Source: Oceanobacillus sp. HTM 045
GTDB lineage: Bacteria; Pseudomonadota; Alphaproteobacteria; Rhodobacterales; Rhodobacteraceae
Length of the DNA stretch: 64,000 nt
Assembly (NCBI GenBank): GCA_009733745.1
Contig: WNWL01000003.1
Span: 186,001-250,000 of the forward strand
Reading direction: 5' to 3'
Within the stretch, counting starts at the first letter, position 1. Each line of letters begins with the position of its first letter. The notes beneath the pieces were generated by a model. It searched no databases and was not told the origin of the DNA. It saw only the letters and a list, made by a program, of their open reading frames with translations. A program made the translations under genes and the position numbers. Below, in pieces: positions 8,925 to 17,305 of this stretch.

Positions 8925-9832
8925 CTGAGCCTCGGGTTCAGCGCGTCGCGGAGCCAGTCGCCGAGCAGGTTGACGCTGAGCGCGAGCGCCAAGAGCGCCA
9001 TTGCGGGGAAGAACAGGATCCACCACTCGCCCGAGAACATCAGCGCCTGGCCGTTGCGGATCAGGGTGCCGAGCGAGGGTTCGGTCGGCGGCATGCCGAC
9101 GCCGAGGAAGGAAAGCGTCGCCTCGGTGATGATGGCGAGCGCCAGCGAGATGGTGGCGATCACCAGCACCGGCGACAGGACGTTCGGCAGGACGTGGCGG
9201 ATCATGATGGCGAAGCGGTTCCGCCCGATCAGCCGCGCGGCCTGGACGTATTCCTTGCCGCGTTCCACCATTGTCGCGCCACGCACGACGCGGGCGAACT
9301 GGACCCAGTCGGAGAGGCCGATGGAGAGGATCATCACCCACATCGCCACGTCCTCCCGGCTCTCCACCGGCGTGATGCCGCGGGCGACGCCGAAGATCAG
9401 CATGGCGACGAGGATGGTGGGGAAGGTGAGCTGGATGTCGGCGACGCGCATGATGAACGTCTCGGTCCAGCCGCCGAGATAGCCGGCGATCAGCCCGAGC
9501 GTGACGCCCAGCACCATCGCCAGGATCACCGACAGGAAGCCGACGAAGAGCGAGATGCGCAGGCCGTAGAGCATCGCGGAGAGCAGGTCGCGGCCCTGCT
9601 CGTCGGTGCCGAGCAGGAAGGTCTCGCCGGTGAAGAGGTTCTCCTCCATCGGCGGGGTCAGGCCGTTCATCAGCTCGACGCTGGAGAGGTCCGGGTCGTG
9701 CGGCGCGAGCCAGGGCGCGAAGATCGCGCCGAGGATCATCAGCACCACGACCAGCGCCGAGACGATGGTCAGCGGCGAGCGGGAGAACGAGTAGAAGATG
9801 TCGCTCTGGATGGCGCGGCGGATGGCGTTCAT
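8921..9832 (-). CDS. Peptide ABC importer, permease (DppC-like)
   Basis: 303 aa inner-membrane protein with the usual N-terminal helix (about residues 22-45), the GTDEQGRD motif typical of DppC/OppC, and a binding-protein-dependent transport domain whose EAA loop contains YVQAARLIG. About six membrane spans are apparent. It lies 7 bp after the DppB-like gene and overlaps the next ATPase. Its length is normal for the family. Confidence 0.93.
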   Translation of the reverse strand: MNAIRRAIQSDIFYSFSRSPLTIVSALVVVLMILGAIFAPWLAPHDPDLSSVELMNGLTPPMEENLFTGETFLLGTDEQGRDLLSAMLYGLRISLFVGFLSVILAMVLGVTLGLIAGYLGGWTETFIMRVADIQLTFPTILVAMLIFGVARGITPVESREDVAMWVMILSIGLSDWVQFARVVRGATMVERGKEYVQAARLIGRNRFAIMIRHVLPNVLSPVLVIATISLALAIITEATLSFLGVGMPPTEPSLGTLIRNGQALMFSGEWWILFFPAMALLALALSVNLLGDWLRDALNPRLR

Positions 9833-9839
9833 CGCTTCC

Positions 9840-11066
9840 TCACTTCGCCGCCGCCGCCCGGTCGGCCCGCAGCCGCGGGTCGATCAGTAGGTAGAGGATG
9901 TCCACGGCGAGGTTGATGCCGACGAACATCACCGAGATCAGCATCAGGTATGCCGCCATGACGGGGATATCCACGAACTGGACCGAATTGATGAACAGGA
10001 GCCCCACCCCCGGCCAGTTGAACACCGTCTCGGTGATGATCGCGAAGGCGACGATCGCGCCGAGCTGGAGGCCGATGATGGTGATGACCGGCACCAGCGT
10101 GTTCTTGAGCGCGTGGCCGAAGTTGATGGTGCGCTCCTTCAGCCCGCGGGCGCGGGCGAAGCGGATGTAGTCGGCGCGGAGCACTTCCAGCATCTCGGAG
10201 CGGACCAGACGCATGATCAGCGTCATCTGGAAGAGCCCGAGCGTGATCGCCGGCATGATCAGGTAGAGCCAGCCGTCGACGGTGAGGAGCGAGGTGGTCC
10301 AGCCGCCGATCCACTCGTCCGGCGGCGTGGTTCCGCGCCGCCCGGGGAAGGGCAGGCCCACGCCGGCCCACTCACGCATCTGCACCGAGCAGAGATAGAT
10401 CAGCAGGATGCCGATCAGGAAGGTCGGCAGCGACACGCCGATCAGCGAGCCGGTCATGATCGACGGCGCGCGCGTGCCGGGGTGCAGGATCAGCCGGATC
10501 ACCATGAGGATCAGCAGCGGCAGGACCAGCGCGGCGTTGATCCAGTCCCAAGTCAGGGCCGGCGAGGCCACCAGCAGGGCGCGGTCGGCGATGTCCACGT
10601 CGGAGAACAGCAGCGCCACGCCCACGGTGGAGATCGCCAGCGCGGCGACGAACTCGGCCGGCAGCGCCCAGCGCGGCGGCCTGGTTCGGGCCCGGCTGCG
10701 CGAGATCGCGGCGTAGACGCCGAGCATGATGCCGAAGATCACCGCGAAGATCGCCGAGACCAGCGCCAGTTCCAGCGTCGCCGGGGCGCGTTCGAGGATC
10801 AGCTCGCCGACATCCCGGCCCTGCCGGTAGGATATGCCGAAATCGCCCTCGAACACGTTGCCGAGATAGATCAGGTACTGGACGGGGAATGGCAGGTCGA
10901 GGCCCAGCTCAGCGCGCAGGCGCTCGATATCCGCGTCGGTCCGTTCCTGGCCGAGCATGTTCTCGATCGGATCGCCGACGAACTGGAAGATCGCGAAGGC
11001 GACGAAGCCGACGCAGAACACGACGATGATCGACTGGATTACCCGGCGGACGATATAGGCCAGCAT
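9840..11066 (-). CDS. Peptide ABC importer, permease (DppB-like) with extra membrane insertion
   Basis: 408 aa, some 80-90 residues longer than usual DppB/OppB proteins (about 310-330 aa). The N-terminal half is standard (LAYIVRRVIQ, GDFGISYRQG), as is the C-terminal half (SLPTFLIGILL, EAA loop ADYIRFARARGL). Between the conserved GVYAAISRSR (about residue 117-126) and SLIGVSLPTF (about 207-216) lies an insertion with two additional hydrophobic segments near 136-156 and 176-195. The frame is intact, so this is a true insertion and not a frameshift. Partner of the DppC-like permease. Confidence 0.92.
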   Translation of the reverse strand: MLAYIVRRVIQSIIVVFCVGFVAFAIFQFVGDPIENMLGQERTDADIERLRAELGLDLPFPVQYLIYLGNVFEGDFGISYRQGRDVGELILERAPATLELALVSAIFAVIFGIMLGVYAAISRSRARTRPPRWALPAEFVAALAISTVGVALLFSDVDIADRALLVASPALTWDWINAALVLPLLILMVIRLILHPGTRAPSIMTGSLIGVSLPTFLIGILLIYLCSVQMREWAGVGLPFPGRRGTTPPDEWIGGWTTSLLTVDGWLYLIMPAITLGLFQMTLIMRLVRSEMLEVLRADYIRFARARGLKERTINFGHALKNTLVPVITIIGLQLGAIVAFAIITETVFNWPGVGLLFINSVQFVDIPVMAAYLMLISVMFVGINLAVDILYLLIDPRLRADRAAAAK

Positions 11067-11125
11067 GCCGCGCCCCCGTCAGCGTGGCAGGGGGCGCGGG
11101 CCGCGCGCCCCCTGCGGGTTGCACA

Positions 11126-12712
11126 TCAGTTCGTGAACTTCAGGAACTTGAAGTGCGGCTGGTCTTCGGGCTGGACCGCGAAGTCGATACCCTCGGCCAT
11201 GCCCCAGTTCAGCACCTGGTGGTGGATCGGCAGGTAGATGATCTCTTCCTGCACGGTCTTCCAGATCTCGCCGATCATGGTGTTGCGCTTGTCGAGATCG
11301 GTCTCGGAGGCCAGCGCCTCGATCATCCCGTCCAGCTCGGTGTTGGAGTAGCGGGTGCCGTTCCAGGAGCCGTACTTCTCACCCTTGGTGTGGACCAGGA
11401 AGTTGAAGATGTACTCCGAGTCGAAGGTCGGAACGCCCCAGCCGAGCATGTAGAAGTCAGTCTCGAGGTTGTTGATCAGCGGGAAGTGCTGCGCCTTCGG
11501 CAGCGCCTCCAGGTTCACCTGGATGCCGATCTTGCCGAGCATGCCGACGGTCGCCTGGCAGATGCCCTCGTCGTTGATGTAACGATCGTTCGGGCAGTTC
11601 AGCGTGATCGAGAAGCCGTCGCCGTAGCCAGCCTCCGCCATCAGGGCCTTGGCCTTCTCGATGTCCGGCTCCGGCACCGCGTCCAGCTCCGAGGTCCAGC
11701 CGTTCACGAACGGAGGCATGATCACGCCCGCCGGGATCGACTGGTCGCGCATCACGACCTTCTGGATCGCCGAGCGGTCGATGGCGATCAGCATTGCCTC
11801 GCGCACGCGGCGGTCGGCGAACGGGTTCTTGCCGTCGACATTGTCGCCGGCGATGTCCTCGTCACCGACATTGATGCCGAAGAAGATCACCCGGTTCTGC
11901 GGCGCGGTGACGACCTTCAGCCCGTCGGTCGCGGCGACGCGGGCGAGATCCTGCACCGGCACGTCCTGGATGAAGTCAACCTCGCCCGAGAGCAGCGCGG
12001 CGACGCGGGTCGCGGCGTTCTGGATCGGGGTGTAGATGATCTCGGTCACCTCGAGCGGGAACTGGCCCGTGCCCCAGTAGGCGTCGTTGATCGCCAGCAC
12101 GGTCTTGTCGTCCGGTGCACGGCTCACGAGCTTGTAGGCGCCGGTGCCGTTGGCGTTGCGGACCGCGAAGGTCTCCTCGCCGCCCTCGAAGTCCTGCGGC
12201 TTGGTCACGCCGTTGGCCTCGGACCAGCCCTTGTCCATGATGAACAGGTTGGTGAGGTTCGACGGCATGATCGGGTTCGGACCGTCGGTGACGACCTCGA
12301 CGGTGAAGGAGTCGACCGCGCGCACCTCGGTGACGGAGGCGAGCAGTTCCTTCATGTCGCTGTCGGGCAGCATCGAACGCTCGAAGGAGAACACCACGTC
12401 CTCCGCGTCGAAGGTCTCGCCGCCGTGGAAGGTGACGCCCTCGCGCAGCTTGAACACCCAGACATTGGGGTCGTCCGCCGAGACGTGCCACTCGGTCGCC
12501 AGAGCCGGGATGATCTGGCCCGACATGTCGCGCTGGAGCAGCGGCTCGTAGATCTGGTGCGCGAGGGTATGGGTCGGCCCCTCGTTCTGGGCGTGGGGAT
12601 CGAGCGTCAGGCTGTCGCCCGCGCGCGCCCAGCGGAGGGTCCGTGCGTCCGCCACGCTGCCCATCAGGATGGCGGCTGCGGCGACGGTAGAGATCACACT
12701 GAGATGTTTCAT
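11126..12712 (-). CDS. Peptide-binding periplasmic protein (SBP family 5, DppA-like)
   Basis: 528 aa. The start at 12712 is chosen because AGGG lies just upstream and a typical Sec signal peptide follows (MKHLSVIST, hydrophobic core, cleavage near VADA-RT); the longer frame to 12763 adds an implausible tail. Family-5 solute-binding features include the early LDPH motif and a region of the type W.F.LR.GV.FHGG. It delivers peptides (or a related substrate; the family also binds nickel, opines and glutathione) to the DppBCDF-like importer encoded directly downstream. First gene of the operon. Confidence 0.94.
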   Translation of the reverse strand: MKHLSVISTVAAAAILMGSVADARTLRWARAGDSLTLDPHAQNEGPTHTLAHQIYEPLLQRDMSGQIIPALATEWHVSADDPNVWVFKLREGVTFHGGETFDAEDVVFSFERSMLPDSDMKELLASVTEVRAVDSFTVEVVTDGPNPIMPSNLTNLFIMDKGWSEANGVTKPQDFEGGEETFAVRNANGTGAYKLVSRAPDDKTVLAINDAYWGTGQFPLEVTEIIYTPIQNAATRVAALLSGEVDFIQDVPVQDLARVAATDGLKVVTAPQNRVIFFGINVGDEDIAGDNVDGKNPFADRRVREAMLIAIDRSAIQKVVMRDQSIPAGVIMPPFVNGWTSELDAVPEPDIEKAKALMAEAGYGDGFSITLNCPNDRYINDEGICQATVGMLGKIGIQVNLEALPKAQHFPLINNLETDFYMLGWGVPTFDSEYIFNFLVHTKGEKYGSWNGTRYSNTELDGMIEALASETDLDKRNTMIGEIWKTVQEEIIYLPIHHQVLNWGMAEGIDFAVQPEDQPHFKFLKFTN

Positions 12713-12885
12713 GTTTTTCCCTGTCGGAGCGGTATTGAGCAGGATGCGGCATTTTCGCCGCACCCACTGCGCCCATGCCTACCCCGAAGCGGCCTCGCCT
12801 TGAAGCGGGAATTTCGCGTTCAGGGGGAGTTTCGGCACATGACCTTGGGTCAGGAAGGCGGTCTGGCGGGCAGTCGGGAAGGCGG

Positions 12886-13752
12886 TCAGGCAGGCGGCGG
12901 CGCGGCGGGAAGCTCGGTCGCCTGCCGGGGCGCGTCCTTGGGCTGTTCGACGACGATGCGGAAGGCGCGGCTGTCGGACAGTTCGCGCCAGAACGCCATG
13001 TTGGCGTAGCGCGCGAACAGGTCCGGCGGCAGGATCGTCTTGCGCGGGCGCGGCTTCACCACCGGGTGGACCTTGTGCAGCCCCTGCAGGCCGAGATGCT
13101 GGTCGAAGACCGGGCTGTCATAGGCGACCGCGTCGAAATCGTGCGCGAAGGGCTCGCGCTCGAGGAACTGGTAGAGCAGCCCCATCACGTCCGCCGGGCG
13201 GGCGGTCAGCAGGTCGTAATCCACCAGCACCAGCCGGTCGGCATGTTCGGAGTAGCAGGCCTCCCGCAGCGCGTGCCAGGCGTAGCCGACCAGCCGGTTC
13301 GCGCCCGAGAGCGCCTCCACCCGCGTGTAGACGGTGGAGCGTTCCGCCGGGCTGTTGAACAGGCGGGTGTGCTCGAAGGCGTTGGCGCGGTACTGCTTCT
13401 CGAGGCTGTCCATCACCCAGGCCACGTCGCGCACGCAGCAGATCAGCCTGGCGTCGGGGAAGAGCTTCATCAGCGCCGGGAGCTGGGCGGTCCAGGCGCG
13501 GTTGGTGTCGAAGACCACCGGCCTGTCGATGTCGGCGTAGTAACTCTCGAACAGTCCCCGCAGCAGCCGCTCGCGCTGGCCGGCATCGACCATGCTGGCA
13601 AGCTCCGACCCCGCCGAGACCTGCGCGATGATCCCGTCGAACAGCGACGCCACCGGGCTCGACATCCCGGCGTGGAAATCCGGGTTCTGACGCAGGATCG
13701 CCGCGAGCAACGTGGAGCCCGACCGCGGCAGGCCCGAAATGAAGTGGAACAT
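12886..13752 (-). CDS. Sulfotransferase family protein
   Basis: 288 aa. The N-terminal SGLPRSGSTLLA is the 5'-phosphosulfate-binding loop of PAPS-dependent sulfotransferases. RLICCVRDVAWVMDS supplies the 3'-phosphate-binding Arg/Ser region. The protein ends in a Pro/Ala-rich tail. The acceptor is unknown. It sits 56 bp downstream of a membrane-protein gene on the same strand and 173 bp before the peptide-binding protein, which probably has its own promoter. Confidence 0.87.
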   Translation of the reverse strand: MFHFISGLPRSGSTLLAAILRQNPDFHAGMSSPVASLFDGIIAQVSAGSELASMVDAGQRERLLRGLFESYYADIDRPVVFDTNRAWTAQLPALMKLFPDARLICCVRDVAWVMDSLEKQYRANAFEHTRLFNSPAERSTVYTRVEALSGANRLVGYAWHALREACYSEHADRLVLVDYDLLTARPADVMGLLYQFLEREPFAHDFDAVAYDSPVFDQHLGLQGLHKVHPVVKPRPRKTILPPDLFARYANMAFWRELSDSRAFRIVVEQPKDAPRQATELPAAPPPA

Positions 13753-13808
13753 GCGCCCCCCGTTTCCGCTCTCTCACCGCATGGCATGGCGCGGGAGGAA
13801 CGGCAACC

Positions 13809-14897
13809 CTACCGGTTGATGCGCTCGTAGCGCAGGCCGTAAGAGGTGCGGCGCCCGGTCAGGGTGAGCCTCGTGCCCGGCGCGAGGGTGCTCCAGGTTT
13901 CCTCGTCCACCCCGCAAAGCGTGATCAGACCCGCATCGAACGCGCCTTCGCCCTGCACCCTGACCCGCCCGTCGCAGCCCAGGCTTCCCGCATGGTCGAA
14001 CCCCCGGCTTGCAACGACCACGACGGCCTGCCCCGGGGTGCCCGTTTCGAACAGGCTCAGGAATGCAGGGACGCCGCGGCCGAGGGCCAGCAGGAGGAAC
14101 AGCGCCATCAGCAGGGCGACCGCCTCGGCGAGGATGAACCGAACGAAGATGCTCCATCCCGGAGGCAGGATGAGGATGAAGAGCAGCCCGGCGAAGAGCG
14201 CGACGACCCAGCTCATGCGGCGGGCGTTTCCTTTAAGGCTGGCCTCCCACGCGGCGTCCGGCACGAACCACGCCACGCCGCTGCCATACCAGGCGAGAAC
14301 GATGCACCCGACCGCGACGAGTGCGAGCAGGGGCCAGATGCTTTCCGGGGCCGAAAGCCGTGCCCTGCGCCGCGGCGCCGGTTTGCTGGCCGCGGAACCG
14401 TGCTGCAGGCTGCCGGCCTGTGGCAGCGTGCGCCAGTCGGTGCGCCCGGCAGAGGGCGGGTGATAACTCCGCTGCGGAACCGGAAGCTCCGGCATGGCGG
14501 CGGGCTTCAGCGTGAGTGCGGCCATGACCGGCGCCGCGACCGCGAGCGCGAGTACCCCCGGAAGAACGAGGTACTCGGGAACGCCGAAGACCGGCGCTGT
14601 ACGCCTCGCCCAGAACGCCAGGATGAACAGCAGAAGGCAGAGGAACACCGCGATAGCGGCGTTGCGGACGCCCCTCTCCCGCTGGCGGAAGACCGGCCGG
14701 CTGATCCAGGGCGGGAGGCAGACGGCCGCGATGACAAGCGAGTTTACCGGCACCGGCACCACGTCCGCGACTTTCTGGAACCCCCGGAAGGCCTCCACAC
14801 CGGCCTCGGGAAACAGGAGCCGCCAGGCCAGCGCCAGTGGCGGGACGAGCGCGAGGGCCCCCGCCAGGCGCACATAGACCAGCACGAACCGGTTCAC
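13809..14897 (-). CDS. Polytopic membrane protein of unknown function
   Basis: 362 aa with about seven hydrophobic segments (near residues 10-30, 50-65, 82-100, 112-135, 190-208, 232-250 and 255-275). A Pro/Arg/Ala-rich cytoplasmic-looking linker (about 145-185) separates the two groups of helices. A soluble C-terminal domain of about 80 residues contains GCDGRVRVQGEG and a cysteine in LCGVDEE. No family was recognised. It is 18 bp downstream of the M24-fold gene, so probably co-transcribed with it. Confidence 0.7.
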   Translation of the reverse strand: MNRFVLVYVRLAGALALVPPLALAWRLLFPEAGVEAFRGFQKVADVVPVPVNSLVIAAVCLPPWISRPVFRQRERGVRNAAIAVFLCLLLFILAFWARRTAPVFGVPEYLVLPGVLALAVAAPVMAALTLKPAAMPELPVPQRSYHPPSAGRTDWRTLPQAGSLQHGSAASKPAPRRRARLSAPESIWPLLALVAVGCIVLAWYGSGVAWFVPDAAWEASLKGNARRMSWVVALFAGLLFILILPPGWSIFVRFILAEAVALLMALFLLLALGRGVPAFLSLFETGTPGQAVVVVASRGFDHAGSLGCDGRVRVQGEGAFDAGLITLCGVDEETWSTLAPGTRLTLTGRRTSYGLRYERINR

Positions 14898-14915
14898 GTC
14901 GGTCGATCTCCGCCC

Positions 14916-16052
14916 CTACCGCACGACCAGTTCCAGCGGCATCCGGCTGAGCGGCTCGCTGCCGCCCTGCGTGACCAGCGAGGTGCGGCCCAGCGTCATG
15001 GCGGCACCGCTCTCGCTGTCCATCAGGATCATGTGCAGGAAGAAGACCATGCCCGGCGCCATCACCGTGGGCGCGCCCTCGTAGAACATCTGGTCCTCCA
15101 TCCAGGAGGGCGAGAAGCGCGGCCCGAGGGAGTAGCCGCAGGCGTTGAGCCGGTGCGCGCCCATGCCCATCGCGTCGAGCGTCTCGGCATGGGCGGCGAA
15201 GACCGCGCCCATCTCGTTGCCGGGCTTCAGCGCCGCCTCGCAGGCGAGGAGCGCGGCCACGGCCGCCTCCTGCATCCGCTCGTGCTCCGGCAGGGCGGAG
15301 CCGACGATCACGGTCTTCATGTTGGCGGCGTGGTAATGGCGCCAGGTGCCGGCCCATTCGAGGGTGATCTGGTCCTCGTCGCCCAGCTTGCGGCGGCCAG
15401 ACTGGTAGCGGCAGAGCAGCGCGTTCTCGCCCGAACCGATGATGAACTCGTTGCCGGGATAGTCGCCCCCGGCGCCGAAGATGCGGGCGTGCATCGCCGC
15501 GAGGATCTCGCCCTCGTTCGCCCCGGCGGTGATGCGGTCGAGCGCAGCGTCCCAGGCGGAATCCGACAGCTCGGCCGCCTTGCGGACGCAGGCGATCTCC
15601 TCCGGGCTCTTGACGAGGCGGAGCAGGCCCATCAGGTCGGAAGCCTCCACCAGCCCCCCAATGCGCGCCGCGACGCGCTGGCCGTTGAGGTGGGTGAGGC
15701 CCTGCGTGGCGGTCTCCCAGCCGATCCGGCCGCTGATGCCGAGGTCGGCGAGCAGCGCCGCGAGGTCTTCCGACGGGTCGGCCCCGGCCCGGTCCTTCCA
15801 GATGCGGATGTCTTCGATATTGGAGGTGATCTGCGCCTGCCGCAGGTCGGCCGAGCGGGTCAGGAGCACCGGGTCGCGCCCGGCGGGCACGACGAGGCAC
15901 TGGAAGAAGCAGTAGCCGAAGGTGTCGTAGCCGGTCAGCCAGTACTGGCTCTCCGGCGCGAACAGCAGGATGGCGTCGAGCCCCCGCCGTTCCAGTTCCG
16001 CGTCCAGCGCGGCGCGGCGCCGTGCGAATTCCGCGTCCGAGAAGTGCAGCAT
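14916..16052 (-). CDS. M24 (pita-bread) family protein with altered metal site
   Basis: 378 aa with creatinase-N domain (residues 1-130) and M24 fold (about 150-375). The overall pattern is that of Xaa-Pro peptidases, but the five metal ligands are not conserved: Glu232 and Asn244 stand where two Asp are expected (TLEWAG, AANMKT), the His motif is replaced by CGYSLG, and the first Glu by His340 (FFLHM). It is therefore unlikely to be a standard dinuclear peptidase. It may be a creatinase- or ectoine-hydrolase-like C-N hydrolase or a non-catalytic relative. The start is 2 bp from the upstream gene's stop. Confidence 0.85.
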   Translation of the reverse strand: MLHFSDAEFARRRAALDAELERRGLDAILLFAPESQYWLTGYDTFGYCFFQCLVVPAGRDPVLLTRSADLRQAQITSNIEDIRIWKDRAGADPSEDLAALLADLGISGRIGWETATQGLTHLNGQRVAARIGGLVEASDLMGLLRLVKSPEEIACVRKAAELSDSAWDAALDRITAGANEGEILAAMHARIFGAGGDYPGNEFIIGSGENALLCRYQSGRRKLGDEDQITLEWAGTWRHYHAANMKTVIVGSALPEHERMQEAAVAALLACEAALKPGNEMGAVFAAHAETLDAMGMGAHRLNACGYSLGPRFSPSWMEDQMFYEGAPTVMAPGMVFFLHMILMDSESGAAMTLGRTSLVTQGGSEPLSRMPLELVVR

Positions 16053-16053
16053 G

Positions 16054-16527
16054 TCAGTCTCCCGCCCCAGTCTGGTCGGCCCCGGTCAGGTCAGCCCCTG
16101 TGAACCCTGCCTCGATGAACCTGTCCGCCGCCTGCCGGCCGATCTCGGCGGCGTCGTCCGGGTCGATGTCGTCCCAGCCGGCGCCGCCGGTCGGGATCGC
16201 GCTGAATACCGTGCCAAGCTCCGGTCCGCCGTCGAGCGAGACGCGCCAGTCCACCACCAGCCCCGGCGCCGCGCCGCCAATGGCCGTGGGGTAGCCGCGC
16301 ACCACCAGCACCTTCTGCACGTTCAGGAAATCGTAGCCGCCGCCGTCGCCCAGACCCTCGACGAAGCCTGCGATGATCGCCTTCGCGGTGCCGGGCGGCA
16401 CGCCCTCCATCCCCGTGACGACCACGCCGACCTCGGGCGAGACCATCACGAACCCGTCCGCCCCGCGCGCGCCGAGGGGCGCGGCGGCGAGGGTCAGGGC
16501 GAGAACGGATGCGCGGAGCAGGACCAT
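16054..16527 (-). CDS. Exported hypothetical protein
   Basis: 157 aa. The ATG at 16527 gives a clear Sec signal peptide (MVLLRASVLALTLAAAPLGA, cleavage near ARGA). The mature part has alternating beta-type strands such as VLVVRGYPTA and WRVSLDGG and ends in short GADLTGADQTGA-like repeats. No family recognised. It lies 13 bp after pgeF and 2 bp before the M24-fold gene, within the lgt-MidA-pgeF transcript. Confidence 0.72.
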   Translation of the reverse strand: MVLLRASVLALTLAAAPLGARGADGFVMVSPEVGVVVTGMEGVPPGTAKAIIAGFVEGLGDGGGYDFLNVQKVLVVRGYPTAIGGAAPGLVVDWRVSLDGGPELGTVFSAIPTGGAGWDDIDPDDAAEIGRQAADRFIEAGFTGADLTGADQTGAGD

Positions 16528-16540
16528 CGCGCCAGTTCGA

Positions 16541-17305
16541 TCACGCTCCGGGCGGCAGCGCAATCGCGCTGACGAGCCTGCCGTAATCCGGCTCCTCCCG
16601 GTGGGTCGCGCGGCGGTAGGAGTAGAACCGCTCGGCGTCGTCATAGGTGCAGTGGCCGGTCCATTCCGCCTCCACCTCCTCCTCGCGGAGGCGGGCGAGG
16701 CAGAAGCCCGGCAGGTCGAACATCGCCCGGTCGCCCTCGCCGCCCGCGAAGAAGCGCGAGAGGTCCGGGTCCTCGTCGATGAACTGCTCGACGAATTCGG
16801 GGCCGACCTCGTAGTTGCGCTGCGAGATGGTCGGGCCGACCACGGCGCTGATCCGGCCCCGTTCGGCGCCGAGGCGCACCATCGCCGCCACGGTCGCGCC
16901 GATGATGCCGGCGAAGGCCCCCTTCCAGCCCGCGTGACAGGCGCCGACCACGCCGGCCTTGAGGTCCTCGAACAGGATCGGCGCGCAGTCGGCGGTGAGG
17001 ATGGCGAGCGCGACGCCGGGGCGGTCGGTCACCATCCCGTCCGCCTGCTGGCGCTCGCCGCGCCACGGCCCCTCGACATGCAGCGCCGTGTCGCCGTGGA
17101 CCTGGTAGACGGAGACGAGGTTTTCCGGCGTCACGTTCAGCGCCGAGGCGACGCGCCAGCGGTTCTCGGCCACGTTGCGCCGGTCGTCGCCGGAGCCCTG
17201 CCCGCCGTTGAGGCTGGCGTAGATGCCCGGCGACACCCCGCCCACGCGCGTGAAGAAGCCGTGCGGCGCCTCCAGCCGGCCGGAGCGGATCGGGATGGGC
17301 TTCAT
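16541..17305 (-). CDS. pgeF: Laccase-domain purine nucleoside phosphorylase/deaminase (YfiH)
   Basis: 254 aa. The family acts on purine nucleosides (adenosine deamination and phosphorolysis) and is linked in some bacteria to peptidoglycan editing. The zinc ligands are His70 (VYQVHGD), Cys107 (TADCAP) and His124 (CHAGWKG). The ATG overlaps the stop of the MidA-like methyltransferase (ATGA). The lgt-MidA-pgeF order is common in Rhodobacterales and supports the start choices. Confidence 0.94.
   Translation of the reverse strand: MKPIPIRSGRLEAPHGFFTRVGGVSPGIYASLNGGQGSGDDRRNVAENRWRVASALNVTPENLVSVYQVHGDTALHVEGPWRGERQQADGMVTDRPGVALAILTADCAPILFEDLKAGVVGACHAGWKGAFAGIIGATVAAMVRLGAERGRISAVVGPTISQRNYEVGPEFVEQFIDEDPDLSRFFAGGEGDRAMFDLPGFCLARLREEEVEAEWTGHCTYDDAERFYSYRRATHREEPDYGRLVSAIALPPGA

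Noticed and set aside
11084-13009. 641-aa plus-strand open frame opposite the peptide-binding protein gene
   Set aside because: His/Arg/Val-rich shadow with no domain; the minus-strand gene has signal peptide and family motifs.
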